A stretch of DNA of 64,000 nucleotides from JACZUI01 sp965216725 (lineage in GTDB: Bacteria > Actinomycetota > Acidimicrobiia > Spongiisociales > ZC4RG35), in assembly GCA_965216725.1 (NCBI GenBank), contig CBDCGI010000005.1, positions 231,298 through 295,297 of the forward strand, in the 5' to 3' direction. Within the stretch, counting starts at the first letter, position 1, and each line of letters begins with the position of its first letter. Below, one piece after another: positions 10,009 through 18,927 of this stretch. The translations under genes and the position numbers were made by a program. The notes under the pieces were generated by a model that was not told where the DNA came from, made no database searches, and was given only the letters and a program-made list of their open reading frames with translations.

Positions 10009-11366
10009 CCGGCACCGCCGCTCGCGCCTGAATCCGGCTGGCTAGCCGCCGCCGACACGACGTGGCTGACCTCGTGTGATCGGAAGGGGCAACCCCCTCC
10101 GCTCACATGCTCCATCACTTCGTCACGGAAGTAGTCGCGCAACGCGATGATCGGCGATACGGCCGACGGTCCGAGGGGGCAAATGGTGGTCATCTTGGGT
10201 GGCCACGCCAGACCGATGCTGATCCCGTCAGATACATCGAGAAGCAGGTCGAGGTCGACGTCGCGCCCGTCACCGCTCTCGACACGGCGAAGAATCATCT
10301 CCATCCACGTTGTGCCCTCGCGGCAGGGGGTGCATTGCCCGCACGACTCATGGGCAAAGAACCTGACCACTCGCTCGGCCGCCGCCACCATGCAAGTGGT
10401 GTGATCCATCACGATCACTGCGCCAGATCCCAACATCGACCCCGCAGCTGCCGTCGCATCTTTTGTGATCTCAAGATCCAGATGTTGCGAAGGGACGAAC
10501 CAGGGCGCCGACGCACCGCCCGGTATCCACGACTTGAGCTCGTTACCGCCCCTGATCCCGCCGGCCACCTCGAAGATCAGCTCTCTCCAAGTGATCCCGT
10601 GAGGAAGCTCGTAGTTCCCTGGACGCTCGACGTGGCCGGAGATCGAGGTCATGAACGTTCCCGTGTCCCCTTCATGCGCCAATTCTTTGTACTTGCCGGT
10701 ACCCATCTCGAGGATGTGGGGCAGGTTGGACAGAGTCTCGACGTTGTTGACGATCGTCGGCTTCATGTACAGCCCCTTCGCGGCCGGGAAATACGGGGGC
10801 TTGAGCCGAGGCTCTCCACGCCGTCCTTCCAGGGAGTTGATCAACGCCGTCTCCTCGCCACAGATGTAGGCGCCTCCCCCGAGGTGCACTGTCACCTCCA
10901 GGTTGTAATCAGTTCCGAAGATGCCCTTTCCGAGAAAGCCCCGTTCATACGCCTCCTCGACGGCTTGCTGCACCCGGCGCGCCGGTTTCGGGTACTCGCC
11001 GCGTATGTAGACAAAGGCCTGGTTCACCTCATTGGCATACGAGGCGATGATGATCCCTTCGATGAGTTGATGGGGGTCTCGTTCGAGGAGTTGCCGATCC
11101 TTGAAAGTCCCCGGCTCCGACTCGTCACCATTCACGACGAGATAGGCAGGGCGGTCGGGGGCGAGGAAGCTCCACTTGAGACCCGCCGAGAAAGCGGCAC
11201 CACCCCGGCCGAGGAGACCTGACTCCTTGACAGTCTCAACCAGCCGCTCGCGGGTCATTGAGAGGCTCCGACGGGCCTGGTCGTAACCCCCGGTCTCCTC
11301 GTACAGCGACATGGTGTGTGACCTCTCGGGGTGATCGGTCATGCGCCGGGTGACCACCAGGGTCAC
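10005..11366 (-). CDS. nuoF: NADH-quinone oxidoreductase subunit F (NADH/FMN-binding)
   Basis: NADH-oxidising subunit with FMN and cluster N3 (453 aa). Visible motifs: the glycine-rich GRGGAAFSAGLKWSF, the FMN loop YLVVNGDESEPGTFKDR, the NADH-site GGGAYICGEETALINSLEG, and the 4Fe-4S ligands ESCGQCTPCREG with the distal Cys in TTICPLG. It starts at 11366 by ATGA overlap with nuoE; two internal Met codons (11342, 11312) are alternatives. Operon position E-F-G is canonical. Confidence 0.95.
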   Translation of the reverse strand: MTLVVTRRMTDHPERSHTMSLYEETGGYDQARRSLSMTRERLVETVKESGLLGRGGAAFSAGLKWSFLAPDRPAYLVVNGDESEPGTFKDRQLLERDPHQLIEGIIIASYANEVNQAFVYIRGEYPKPARRVQQAVEEAYERGFLGKGIFGTDYNLEVTVHLGGGAYICGEETALINSLEGRRGEPRLKPPYFPAAKGLYMKPTIVNNVETLSNLPHILEMGTGKYKELAHEGDTGTFMTSISGHVERPGNYELPHGITWRELIFEVAGGIRGGNELKSWIPGGASAPWFVPSQHLDLEITKDATAAAGSMLGSGAVIVMDHTTCMVAAAERVVRFFAHESCGQCTPCREGTTWMEMILRRVESGDGRDVDLDLLLDVSDGISIGLAWPPKMTTICPLGPSAVSPIIALRDYFRDEVMEHVSGGGCPFRSHEVSHVVSAAASQPDSGASGGAG

Positions 11367-11986
11367 GAGACGTCCTCCGACCCGGCAGTGCCCAGTGGGC
11401 CAAAGGCGGGATATGGGCCCATGGCGCCAACGGCTTCCCTGATCGCCCAGTCGAAGCTGCGTTCGCCACCAAACAGCTCCTGCATCTCATCGGTGTTCAC
11501 CACTTCGGGGCGGGCGCTCTTCAGCCAATTCACCAGATCGCGCGCCTTCTCTGGAGTCACGCCTTCGATCAGCTCATAATTGACCTGAACCGCTGGGGCC
11601 CCGCCACAGGCGCCGATACATTCGACATGCTCGACGGAGAGGAGCTCCTCCTCGTCGGTTTCACCGTGGGGGACGCCCGATTCGTCTTCTACCGCCGCTA
11701 GAACTTCATCGCCCCCCAGCAGCATGCAAGAAATCGATGTGCAGCACGAAACCAGGTACCGACCGGTGCGCTCGCGCTTGTACATCGTGTAGAACGAGGC
11801 GACGGAGCGAACTTGGGCGGGGGTGATACCGGTCCACCGTGCGACCTCCTCCATGCCCTCATCGCTGAGGTAGCCGTCCACGGACATCGCCAGGTAGAGG
11901 AGGGGCATCACCGCCGATCGCTTCTCCGGATACCGAGCTACGAGCTCTCGAGCCCGTTCCTGGACTGCGTCGGGCCACTGGCTCAT
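11363..11986 (-). CDS. nuoE: NADH-quinone oxidoreductase subunit E (2Fe-2S)
   Basis: Thioredoxin-fold 2Fe-2S subunit (207 aa) carrying cluster N1a, partner of NuoF. The four cluster cysteines sit in CCTSISCML and in ECIGACGGAPAVQVN. The N-terminal helical part (about residues 1-80) includes the conserved TGITPAQVRSVASFYTMY. It starts at ATG 11986, overlapping the nuoD stop by 4 nt. The C-terminal tail of about 50 residues is extended and acidic/polar. Confidence 0.95.
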   Translation of the reverse strand: MSQWPDAVQERARELVARYPEKRSAVMPLLYLAMSVDGYLSDEGMEEVARWTGITPAQVRSVASFYTMYKRERTGRYLVSCCTSISCMLLGGDEVLAAVEDESGVPHGETDEEELLSVEHVECIGACGGAPAVQVNYELIEGVTPEKARDLVNWLKSARPEVVNTDEMQELFGGERSFDWAIREAVGAMGPYPAFGPLGTAGSEDVS

Positions 11987-13332
11987 CGGTCTACGTCTCC
12001 CATCACCGGGTCCATCGAGGCGATCGTCGCGATGGTGTCGGCCATCAGCGAGTCAGACATGGCTATGGGAAGCGCCTGCAGATTGTTGAACGACGGCCCG
12101 CGAGTGTGCATCCGGTACGGCTTGGGTCCGCCGTCAGAGACCAGATAGCAGCCCAGCTCCCCCCGAGGAGACTCAACAGCCACATAGGTTTCGCCCGCCG
12201 GCACCTTGAAGCCCTCGGTGAAGAGCTTGAAATGATGAATGAGCGCTTCCATGGACTCGTCGATGCGGGCGCGTGGCGGTGGTGTGACCTTGCGATCGTC
12301 GACCCGAAAATCCCCTTTCGGCATGCCGTCCATCGCTTGGGAAACGATCCGCAACGACTGGTGGATCTCTTCGACTCTGACCCGATAGCGGTCGTAGACG
12401 TCGCCGTTCATACCCGTGGGGACTTCGAACTCGTAGGCGTCGATGCCGGAGTAGGGAAAGGCCTTACGAAGGTCCCATTCCACCCCGGTGGCACGCAGCG
12501 CTGGTCCGGTGATGCCAAAAGCGACGGCTTCGTCCGCGGTTATGACGCCAACCCCCCTCGTTCGGGACTCCCAAATCGGGTTGTTCTCCAGCATGTCGTC
12601 GTAATCGGCCAGTTTGGGAGGCAGGTATTCCAACAACGAGGCGACGTCGTCTTTCCAGCCAGGCGGGAGATCAGCCGCCACGCCTCCAGGCCGGATGTAG
12701 TTGTGGTTCATCCGTAAACCTGTCGTCTTCTCGAAGAAGTCGAGGATGAACTCACGTTCCCTGAATCCATAGGTCATGATCGAGAGAGCACCAATGTCCA
12801 TGCCATTGGTTGCCAAAGCCACCAGATGCGAGGACACTCGATTCAACTCGGTCATCAAGACTCTGATCGCGGCGGCCCTGGGCGGCACCTCGATGCCCAG
12901 AAGACGCTCCACAGCGAGTGAGTAGGCCAGCTCGTTGTGGAACGGCGCCAGATAATCCATGCGGGTGACGTTGGTCGGGCCCTGCCCGAAGGTGAGCTGC
13001 TCGGCAGTTTTCTCCATCCCGGTGTGGAGATAGCCAATGATGGGCTTGGTCCTCCGGATGATCTCGCCTTCCATCTCGATCTGAAGGCGGAGCACACCGT
13101 GGGTCGACGGATGCTGGGGCCCCATGTTGAGGATCATCCGCTCGTCGTCATCGCCGAACTCGTCATCGAAGGCATAGTCGTCGGTGACGACACTGCCCTC
13201 CTGCTCCTTCAGGCGGCTCTCGGACTCCTGGGCTCCGATTTCCTGGCTGCCCTCGTCCGTCGGCGAGAACTGGGGCTCCTCCGTTCCGGCGACCCAGAGA
13301 TCCACGGTCTCCGTTTGCTTCTCAGACGTCAT
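11983..13332 (-). CDS. nuoD: NADH-quinone oxidoreductase subunit D
   Basis: Quinone-site subunit of complex I (449 aa), related to NiFe hydrogenase large subunits. Recognised by MGPQHPSTHGVLRL, HTGMEKTAEQ and the C-terminal DPVMGDVDR. It has an acidic N-terminal extension of about 60 residues before the conserved core, so it is longer than the E. coli-type domain. The overlap with nuoC is one base (TGATG) and with nuoE four bases. Confidence 0.95.
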   Translation of the reverse strand: MTSEKQTETVDLWVAGTEEPQFSPTDEGSQEIGAQESESRLKEQEGSVVTDDYAFDDEFGDDDERMILNMGPQHPSTHGVLRLQIEMEGEIIRRTKPIIGYLHTGMEKTAEQLTFGQGPTNVTRMDYLAPFHNELAYSLAVERLLGIEVPPRAAAIRVLMTELNRVSSHLVALATNGMDIGALSIMTYGFREREFILDFFEKTTGLRMNHNYIRPGGVAADLPPGWKDDVASLLEYLPPKLADYDDMLENNPIWESRTRGVGVITADEAVAFGITGPALRATGVEWDLRKAFPYSGIDAYEFEVPTGMNGDVYDRYRVRVEEIHQSLRIVSQAMDGMPKGDFRVDDRKVTPPPRARIDESMEALIHHFKLFTEGFKVPAGETYVAVESPRGELGCYLVSDGGPKPYRMHTRGPSFNNLQALPIAMSDSLMADTIATIASMDPVMGDVDR

Positions 13333-13804
13333 CAGCTCACCTGATGGCTTTCCTTGAATTGGACAGGTACCGAGCCCAAGCCGAAGTCCTTCCGCAGTGG
13401 GTGCCCTTCCCAGTCGTCCGGCATCAAGATGCGGGTGAGGTCAGGATGGCCATCGAAGATGATGCCGAACATGTCGAACACCTCTCGCTCGGCGTACCCC
13501 GCACCGGGGAACAGGGGGGTGAGCGACTGAATCGTGGGATCTTCCCCGGGCACGGTTGTGATCATTCGCAGCCGCACCCGGTGTTTCATCGACAAGAGAT
13601 TCGCCACCACTTCGTAACGCTGTGGCCGCGCCTTAAGCCAGTCAACGGCGGTGACGTCGACGCAGACCTCGAAGCCGGCTCCCTTGGCCGATGTTGCGAA
13701 GGCGGCCCAGCTCTCCGGCGGGAGCCGCACCACGTCCTGGCCTGCCGAGACCTCGTGCTGGGCTCCCTCGACCGTCTCGACCAGGGTGTTGATCAGGTCG
13801 CTGG

Positions 13805-13808
<4 letters not shown>
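13332..13808 (-). CDS. nuoC: NADH-quinone oxidoreductase subunit C
   Basis: Peripheral-arm 30 kDa subunit (158 aa from the chosen start). The family core is visible: an AVDWLK strand, the GAGYAEREVFDMFGIIFDGHPDLTRIL segment and DDWEGHPLRKDF. The open frame extends upstream to 13994, but GTG 13808 forms a GTGA overlap with the nuoB stop, and the upstream residues are basic shadow sequence inside nuoB. It is separate from nuoD, not fused to it. Confidence 0.93.
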
Positions 13809-14271
<463 letters not shown>

Positions 14272-14272
<1 letters not shown>

Positions 14273-14682
14273 CAGGCCGCGTCCTCAGCCGGAGCAGAGT
14301 CCGCGTATCGAGCCCTCCGACGCACGTACCAGTCCAGTGCACCTCTCTTCCAGACGTAGGCCAAAGTCTCGGCTACGAAGAAGGTGAAGATGAACACGGC
14401 GGCCACCCCATACCAGCCGAGGGAGACGAATACCGAGGCCCACGCGAAGAGGAAGATGATCTCCACGTCGAAAATGACAAAGAGCATCGCCACCAGATAG
14501 AACTTGACCGGAAATCGCTGGGCGGGCTCGACTTCGGGGATTATCCCCGACTCATAAGGCTCCAGCTTCGCCGCAGTTGGCCGGTGAGGCCGCAAGAACC
14601 GGGATATGAGATACGTCACCGAGACAAACGCGATCCCGAGGACGAACATCACAACGATGGGCGCATAGTCGGCGAGAGCCAC
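14272..14682 (-). CDS. nuoA: NADH-quinone oxidoreductase subunit A; first gene of the nuo operon
   Basis: Small membrane subunit (136 aa) with three TM helices. The conserved loop after TM1 contains KLEPYESGIIPEVEPAQRFPVKFYL, and the acidic helix FVIFDVEIIFLFAWA is diagnostic of NuoA/ND3. It is the first gene of the 14-gene operon. A 53-nt gap separates it from the upstream amidase stop codon, and that gap contains a near-consensus Rex operator. Confidence 0.96.
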
Positions 14683-14707
14683 GTTCTGAGCTTAGAACGG
14701 GCAAACT

Positions 14708-14725
14708 TTGTGAAAGAAATCGCAA
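14708..14725. promoter_or_regulatory. Putative Rex operator upstream of nuoA
   Basis: The sequence TTGTGAAAGAAATCGCAA matches the Rex consensus TTGTGAA-N4-TTCACAA at 12 of 14 specified positions: the left arm is perfect and the right arm has two mismatches. It lies 26-43 nt upstream of the nuoA ATG, between nuoA and the amidase gene. The rex gene is 3.2 kb away, and Rex is known to control respiratory genes including nuo in Streptomyces. Operator function is inferred. Confidence 0.6.
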
Positions 14726-14735
14726 GCTGCCGGGA

Positions 14736-15875
14736 TCACGGTTGAGCGGGGACCACGCAGCTCGCAGTACTCGGCGAGCCGACGGCACCCTGAAACGGAT
14801 CGGGTTCGAGCACGGCGGAGCCAAATCGATCGGTTGTCAGGAAACGGACCAGACCCCGGTACACGGCGTCGGCATAGGCCATCTGCACCAGCTCCGACTG
14901 CAGGAGCTGCTCCTCTGCTGGATTGGAGATGTACATGCCCTCCACAATCACTGCAGGGGCGTCGGCCCTCCTCAGGAGCCCGTAGAAGTCCTCGCCGGTG
15001 TCGACGTCAACACGGGCCTTCGGTCCGGACACCCTTCCTGCACCCCAGTCATCGCCAAATGGCGCCAGGCTTCGAATCATCTCCTCATGAATCAACGATG
15101 CCAGTCTGTCGGAGCCCGGGGAACTCACCGAGTAGAAGACGTCAGTTCCTGGAATCTCGCGAGTCTGCTGGTGCGCCGTGTTGTTGTGAATGGATATCAA
15201 GGCATCGGCTCCAGTCCCGTTGGCGACACCGGCGCGGTAGGCGAGGCCCAGCTCGTAGTCGCCGCCCTCGGGGCCAGACGGGCCCCTCGTCATCCAGGTC
15301 GAGGCAACCGCCGGATATTCATCACCGGGGCGGACGTGCCCTGTCTCCCAGTCAATGTCCTGGCCGGTCGCCAGACGAGCCATGAGGAATGTCGATATGG
15401 CGAGATTCACGTCCTTCTCGTTGCCGCCGTTTGGGCCCTTCCCTCCAAGGTCACGACCGCCATGTCCGGGGTCGATGACGATCACAGCCTCGGAGAGGTC
15501 GAAACCGGGCCCCGGCGTTGCCGGTTGCGATCTGGTGATCACTTCAACATCGCTGCGCATCAGCCACCGCTCTGTGTTGCAGGTGGTCAGGACTAACAGC
15601 CACGCTCCATCTTCCGAGAGCACCGGGAATGTCAAGCCCGATGCCGGCCGGTAGAAAGGTGAGGCACCTGGCTCGGTGAAAAGGTCGACCCCACCGGGTG
15701 GGACAACGACCAGCCCGGGCTCGCCCGTGACCAGCGTCGTGGTAGACGCGGAACCGGTAGGCGTAGGACCCGACTGGGCGAGAGTCGAGGTCGTCTCCGG
15801 CACGAGGTCACCGAACCCGCAAGAGGCAACGGTCAGAGCAAGCGCAGAAAGCGCAATCAAGTGGATTCTGGTCAT
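14736..15875 (-). CDS. N-acetylmuramoyl-L-alanine amidase, lipoprotein (Amidase_3)
   Basis: Zinc-dependent peptidoglycan amidase (379 aa) that cleaves the MurNAc-L-Ala bond. A type II signal peptide ends at lipobox TVAS-Cys19, followed by a Ser/Thr/Pro-rich linker, so it should be tethered outside the membrane. The catalytic domain starts near residue 130. Zinc ligands are His138 in IDPGHGG, Glu153 in NEKDVNL and His230 in ISIHNNT; the catalytic Glu312 is in VIVEGMYISNPAEE. It is upstream of nuoA on the same strand and may be cotranscribed with it, but the Rex site between them suggests a separate promoter. Confidence 0.9.
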   Translation of the reverse strand: MTRIHLIALSALALTVASCGFGDLVPETTSTLAQSGPTPTGSASTTTLVTGEPGLVVVPPGGVDLFTEPGASPFYRPASGLTFPVLSEDGAWLLVLTTCNTERWLMRSDVEVITRSQPATPGPGFDLSEAVIVIDPGHGGRDLGGKGPNGGNEKDVNLAISTFLMARLATGQDIDWETGHVRPGDEYPAVASTWMTRGPSGPEGGDYELGLAYRAGVANGTGADALISIHNNTAHQQTREIPGTDVFYSVSSPGSDRLASLIHEEMIRSLAPFGDDWGAGRVSGPKARVDVDTGEDFYGLLRRADAPAVIVEGMYISNPAEEQLLQSELVQMAYADAVYRGLVRFLTTDRFGSAVLEPDPFQGAVGSPSTASCVVPAQP

Positions 15876-15959
15876 TGAACGGCGGTTGCTTCAGGGATCA
15901 GACGATGACGACTGACCCAAACTTATATCCGGAGCAGGAGTATCTGAGGTACCTCGCCA

Positions 15960-16631
15960 TCAGGAGATGAGACGGCTGGCCAGGTCGTCGAGATCGCCGA
16001 CGATCATCTCCGGCCGCTCGCCCGGTAGACCCCAGCGAGCACCGGCCCTGGAAACAAATGCTCCGCGGGCCCCAGCAGTCATAGCTCCCGCAACGTCCCA
16101 ATCATGGGCGGCAACCAGCATCGTGTCCTTGATCTCAACGTCGAGCTCTCGGGCCGCATGCAGATACGGAGCCGGGTCCGGCTTGAAACGACGCACGGCA
16201 TCAACGGAAAGAACACGGGTCAGAAGACCTCCGAGACCCGCATTTGTGATCTGAGAGCGAGCGGTTATTTGGTCGCCGTTGGTCAGGGCCACCATCTCGA
16301 TATCGATCTCGGCGATTCTCTCGAGCGCGGGAACGACATCCGGATGTGGTGGAAGTCGGGTCATCTGAGCCAAGATGGTCTGGGCATCCGAAGAGCTGAG
16401 ATCCAGACCGTACCTTGCCGCCAACGCTGCCAGAGCTTCGCTCCCAATCTCTGCGAACGGCCGGTACTGACCCAACGAGTTGGCCACGAGAGAGCCGTGA
16501 AGGAGCCGGGCAAACCACTCACCTAGGGGAGGATTGGTGCCGAACACTGCCTCGAATCCCTGACGTAACGGCGACAGGTCGAGCAGGGTCTCATTGACGT
16601 CGAAAACGAGGGCAGCCGGACGGCCGCTCAC
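15960..16631 (-). CDS. Haloacid dehalogenase, type II (HAD superfamily)
   Basis: HAD-fold hydrolase (223 aa) resembling L-2-haloacid dehalogenases. The nucleophile Asp11 sits in VFDVNETLLDLSPL, a spacing typical of type II haloacid dehalogenases. Motif II is ALTNGD, motif III includes the Lys of VRRFKPDPAPY, and motif IV is AHDWDVAGAMTAGARGAFV. Substrate cannot be told from sequence; many genes annotated this way act on other phosphate or halide substrates. Its start overlaps the stop of the upstream MenJ-like gene by 4 nt, indicating an operon. Confidence 0.85.
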   Translation of the reverse strand: MSGRPAALVFDVNETLLDLSPLRQGFEAVFGTNPPLGEWFARLLHGSLVANSLGQYRPFAEIGSEALAALAARYGLDLSSSDAQTILAQMTRLPPHPDVVPALERIAEIDIEMVALTNGDQITARSQITNAGLGGLLTRVLSVDAVRRFKPDPAPYLHAARELDVEIKDTMLVAAHDWDVAGAMTAGARGAFVSRAGARWGLPGERPEMIVGDLDDLASRLIS

Positions 16632-17866
16632 CGAACCGGCAGTCCCCGAACCACCGACGACAGGGCGTCATACGTTCGCTCCCCCATGTGCTTGTCATCG
16701 GGATCCAGGAGATTGGCCATCACCTTGAGCGTCCATTCCATGAGCGGCCTATTGCGAAGCCCGGTGTGTGCGAGCGCCCGCATCACCGGCGGGTTCCCAA
16801 TAGCCTTCACAAAGACCCTGGCCATCTTGTAATAGAGGCCGTACTCATCCTCGAGGTATTGGGGGTAGCGCTTGAGGATGCCGGGGTCGTCCGCACCGAT
16901 CGCCTGAGACACGTGCTGTGCGGCAATTCGGCCGGTCTCGTACGCGTAGGAGATTCCCTCGCCGTTCCAGGGGTTGATGGCTCCCGCGGCGTCGCCAATC
17001 GTTATCCAGTTGTGGCCTACCAATGGGCCTTTGGAGAAAGACATCGTCAGCTTTCCGCCTTGTGGGTCGCTGAGTTTGGAATCCTCGTCCAGTCCCCAAT
17101 AGTCGGGAGCGGTTGCCACGTAATCGCGCATCATGTGGGTGGTGTTGACGTGTTTCCATCGCTTGAAGGTGGAGAGAAGGCCGACACCGACGTTCACAGT
17201 GCCGTCACCAAGAGGGAACACCCACCCGTACCCGGGCATCGTGGCGCCGCTCGAGTCCCGCATATCGAGCTGAGACTCGAGAAATGGATCAGTGGACCGG
17301 GGTGAGGTGTAGTAGCCCCTTGCCGCCAGACCCATCGGATAGTCCTTGCGCCGAGCCGAGCCCAGGTCCCTGCCAAACCGATTCATGGAACCGTCTGCGA
17401 CGATCGTCACCTCGGGTGTGAGGGTCTCCGAGAGTTCGCCGTTCTTGAGCTCAACGCCGCTCAGCACGCCGTCTGTTATCACAGGGCTCGCTGTGGTCTT
17501 CTCGATCACCTTGACTCCCTGATCCTCGGCGAGCCCGGCCACTTGGGCATCCAGGTCACGACGGCGGATGACGCCCCCCCAATTGGGGAAGATCGTGTGA
17601 CGGGGCCATTCCAATTCGATCATGAGCTCGTCGCCGGCGTAGGAACGGAGCCCGGTGACCTTGTGGAATTCGCTCACCTCGAAATCGAAACCCATGTCCA
17701 GGAGCTGCTTGATGGCCCGCGGCGTCAGCCCGTCGCCGCAAGTCTTGTCCCTCGGGTACTCCTTCTTCTCCACGAGGACAACCTCGTGCCCGGCTCGAGC
17801 CAGCCAGTAGGCCGCGGCCGACCCGGCAGGCCCACCACCGATAACCAGGACGGAAGGAGATTTCAT
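16628..17866 (-). CDS. menJ: Geranylgeranyl-reductase family flavoprotein, probably menaquinone reductase (MenJ-like)
   Basis: FAD-dependent reductase (412 aa) of the geranylgeranyl reductase family. The Rossmann motif VIGGGPAGSAAAYWLARAG and the family-typical DKTCGDGLTPRAIKQL near residue 45 are clear, as is the second FAD motif GDAAGAINPWNGEGISYA. In actinobacteria the orthologue saturates one double bond of the menaquinone side chain, which fits the location between complex I and the quinol reductase operon and back-to-back with rex. Assignment to menaquinone rather than archaeal-type lipids or chlorophyll is by context. The ATG at 17866 is 34 nt from the rex start. Confidence 0.8.
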   Translation of the reverse strand: MKSPSVLVIGGGPAGSAAAYWLARAGHEVVLVEKKEYPRDKTCGDGLTPRAIKQLLDMGFDFEVSEFHKVTGLRSYAGDELMIELEWPRHTIFPNWGGVIRRRDLDAQVAGLAEDQGVKVIEKTTASPVITDGVLSGVELKNGELSETLTPEVTIVADGSMNRFGRDLGSARRKDYPMGLAARGYYTSPRSTDPFLESQLDMRDSSGATMPGYGWVFPLGDGTVNVGVGLLSTFKRWKHVNTTHMMRDYVATAPDYWGLDEDSKLSDPQGGKLTMSFSKGPLVGHNWITIGDAAGAINPWNGEGISYAYETGRIAAQHVSQAIGADDPGILKRYPQYLEDEYGLYYKMARVFVKAIGNPPVMRALAHTGLRNRPLMEWTLKVMANLLDPDDKHMGERTYDALSSVVRGLPVR

Positions 17867-17900
17867 GCGACTTTGAGATTAGATCCACCCCGGGTCTTTA

Positions 17901-18536
17901 ATGTCTGCGATGTCCGAGGCTCTCCCTCACGCCACCGTCACCAGGCTCCCTCAATACCTGCGGCTGCTCGACGATCTCGGGGGAGCACGGGAAACCGTCA
18001 GCTCAGACCAGTTAGCCGAGGCCGCCGGAGTCAACGCAGCCAACGTCAGGAGAGACCTTCTCTACCTCGACTTTCACGGCATGCGCGGCGTCGGCTACTC
18101 GACTGTCGAGCTGAGGGACAGGATTCGCTCCGAGCTGGGGATCTCGCAACGGCGCAACGTCGCCATCGTTGGGGCCGGCAACCTAGGCCGGGCCCTTGCC
18201 AATTACGGCGGGCTGCGCCGCCGCGGTTTCGACGTCTGTTCCATCTTCGACCACGACCGCAACGTCATCGGAACCAAAGTTGGTGCCCTCGTGGTCCGGC
18301 CGATCGAAGAAATCGCCTCCAGCAAGAGAGACTTCGACATGGCAATCCTGGCCGTTCCGGCCAACGCCGCTCAGCCAGTGACCGACGTGCTGGTGGGTGC
18401 AGGTGTCACTTCGATTCTCAACTTCGCACCAGTCCGAGTCTCGGTTCCGCGGCAGGTGTACGTGAGACAGGTCGACCTGTCGATGGAGCTTCAGGTGCTC
18501 AGCTACTACGACGCTGTCGTGGCGGGAGGGGACTAG
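17901..18536 (+). CDS. rex: Redox-sensing transcriptional repressor Rex
   Basis: NAD(H)-sensing repressor (211 aa). An N-terminal winged helix (about residues 10-80) includes the recognition region GVNAANVRRDLLYLDFHGMRGVGY; the C-terminal Rossmann domain begins at RRNVAIVGAGNLGRALANY, with FDHDRNVIG following. High NADH would release it from DNA. It is divergent from the MenJ-like gene across only 34 bp, so both promoters must overlap. No Shine-Dalgarno is visible before ATG 17901 (alternative ATG at 17910). A matching operator is present upstream of nuoA. Confidence 0.95.
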   Translation: MSAMSEALPHATVTRLPQYLRLLDDLGGARETVSSDQLAEAAGVNAANVRRDLLYLDFHGMRGVGYSTVELRDRIRSELGISQRRNVAIVGAGNLGRALANYGGLRRRGFDVCSIFDHDRNVIGTKVGALVVRPIEEIASSKRDFDMAILAVPANAAQPVTDVLVGAGVTSILNFAPVRVSVPRQVYVRQVDLSMELQVLSYYDAVVAGGD

Positions 18537-18552
18537 CCGTCGGAGCGACCGA

Positions 18553-18927
18553 TCAGGCGCTCTCTCGCTCCTGGATCTCCTCGTATTGGTGCAATGCCAC
18601 CAAGAAAGCGAGGAAGATGACTAGCGAAACCAGCGTGTACGTGATGGGGATGATCCTGATCTCGAGCGAGTTGAGACCTTCGATGTCATCCGGTTTTGGC
18701 CCGCGCGGAGCGTAGATGACAAATAGCAGGGAAGTGATCGTCAGCCAGCCGAACGTTGCGGCGCCCGTCACGAGGAAACCGAGCTTCCTGCCGAGATTGG
18801 TGTAGTTGAACAGATAGATCGAGCCATAGAACAAGAGCACGGCCCCGATCGTGAGAATTATCCCGGTGACGAGAAGATTGGCCGAGAAGAGATCACGGAA
18901 GAATTGACGAAAGAAGTCTCCACTCAT
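18553..18927 (-). CDS. Small three-helix membrane protein, last gene of the quinol:cytochrome c reductase operon
   Basis: A 124-aa protein with three clear TM segments (about residues 18-40, 50-74 and 92-115), a short polar loop between the second and third, and a charged C-terminus. I do not recognise the family and see no cofactor motif. Its ATG overlaps the stop of the diheme cytochrome c gene (ATGA), so it is coupled to the complex and may be an accessory or assembly subunit; that role is inferred from position only. Confidence 0.75.
   Translation of the reverse strand: MSGDFFRQFFRDLFSANLLVTGIILTIGAVLLFYGSIYLFNYTNLGRKLGFLVTGAATFGWLTITSLLFVIYAPRGPKPDDIEGLNSLEIRIIPITYTLVSLVIFLAFLVALHQYEEIQERESA

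Noticed and set aside
15905..15970. 21-codon plus-strand frame between the amidase and dehalogenase genes, with a weak AGGGAT site
   Set aside because: It lies in the amidase promoter region, is short and charged, and has no feature beyond a possible ribosome site.
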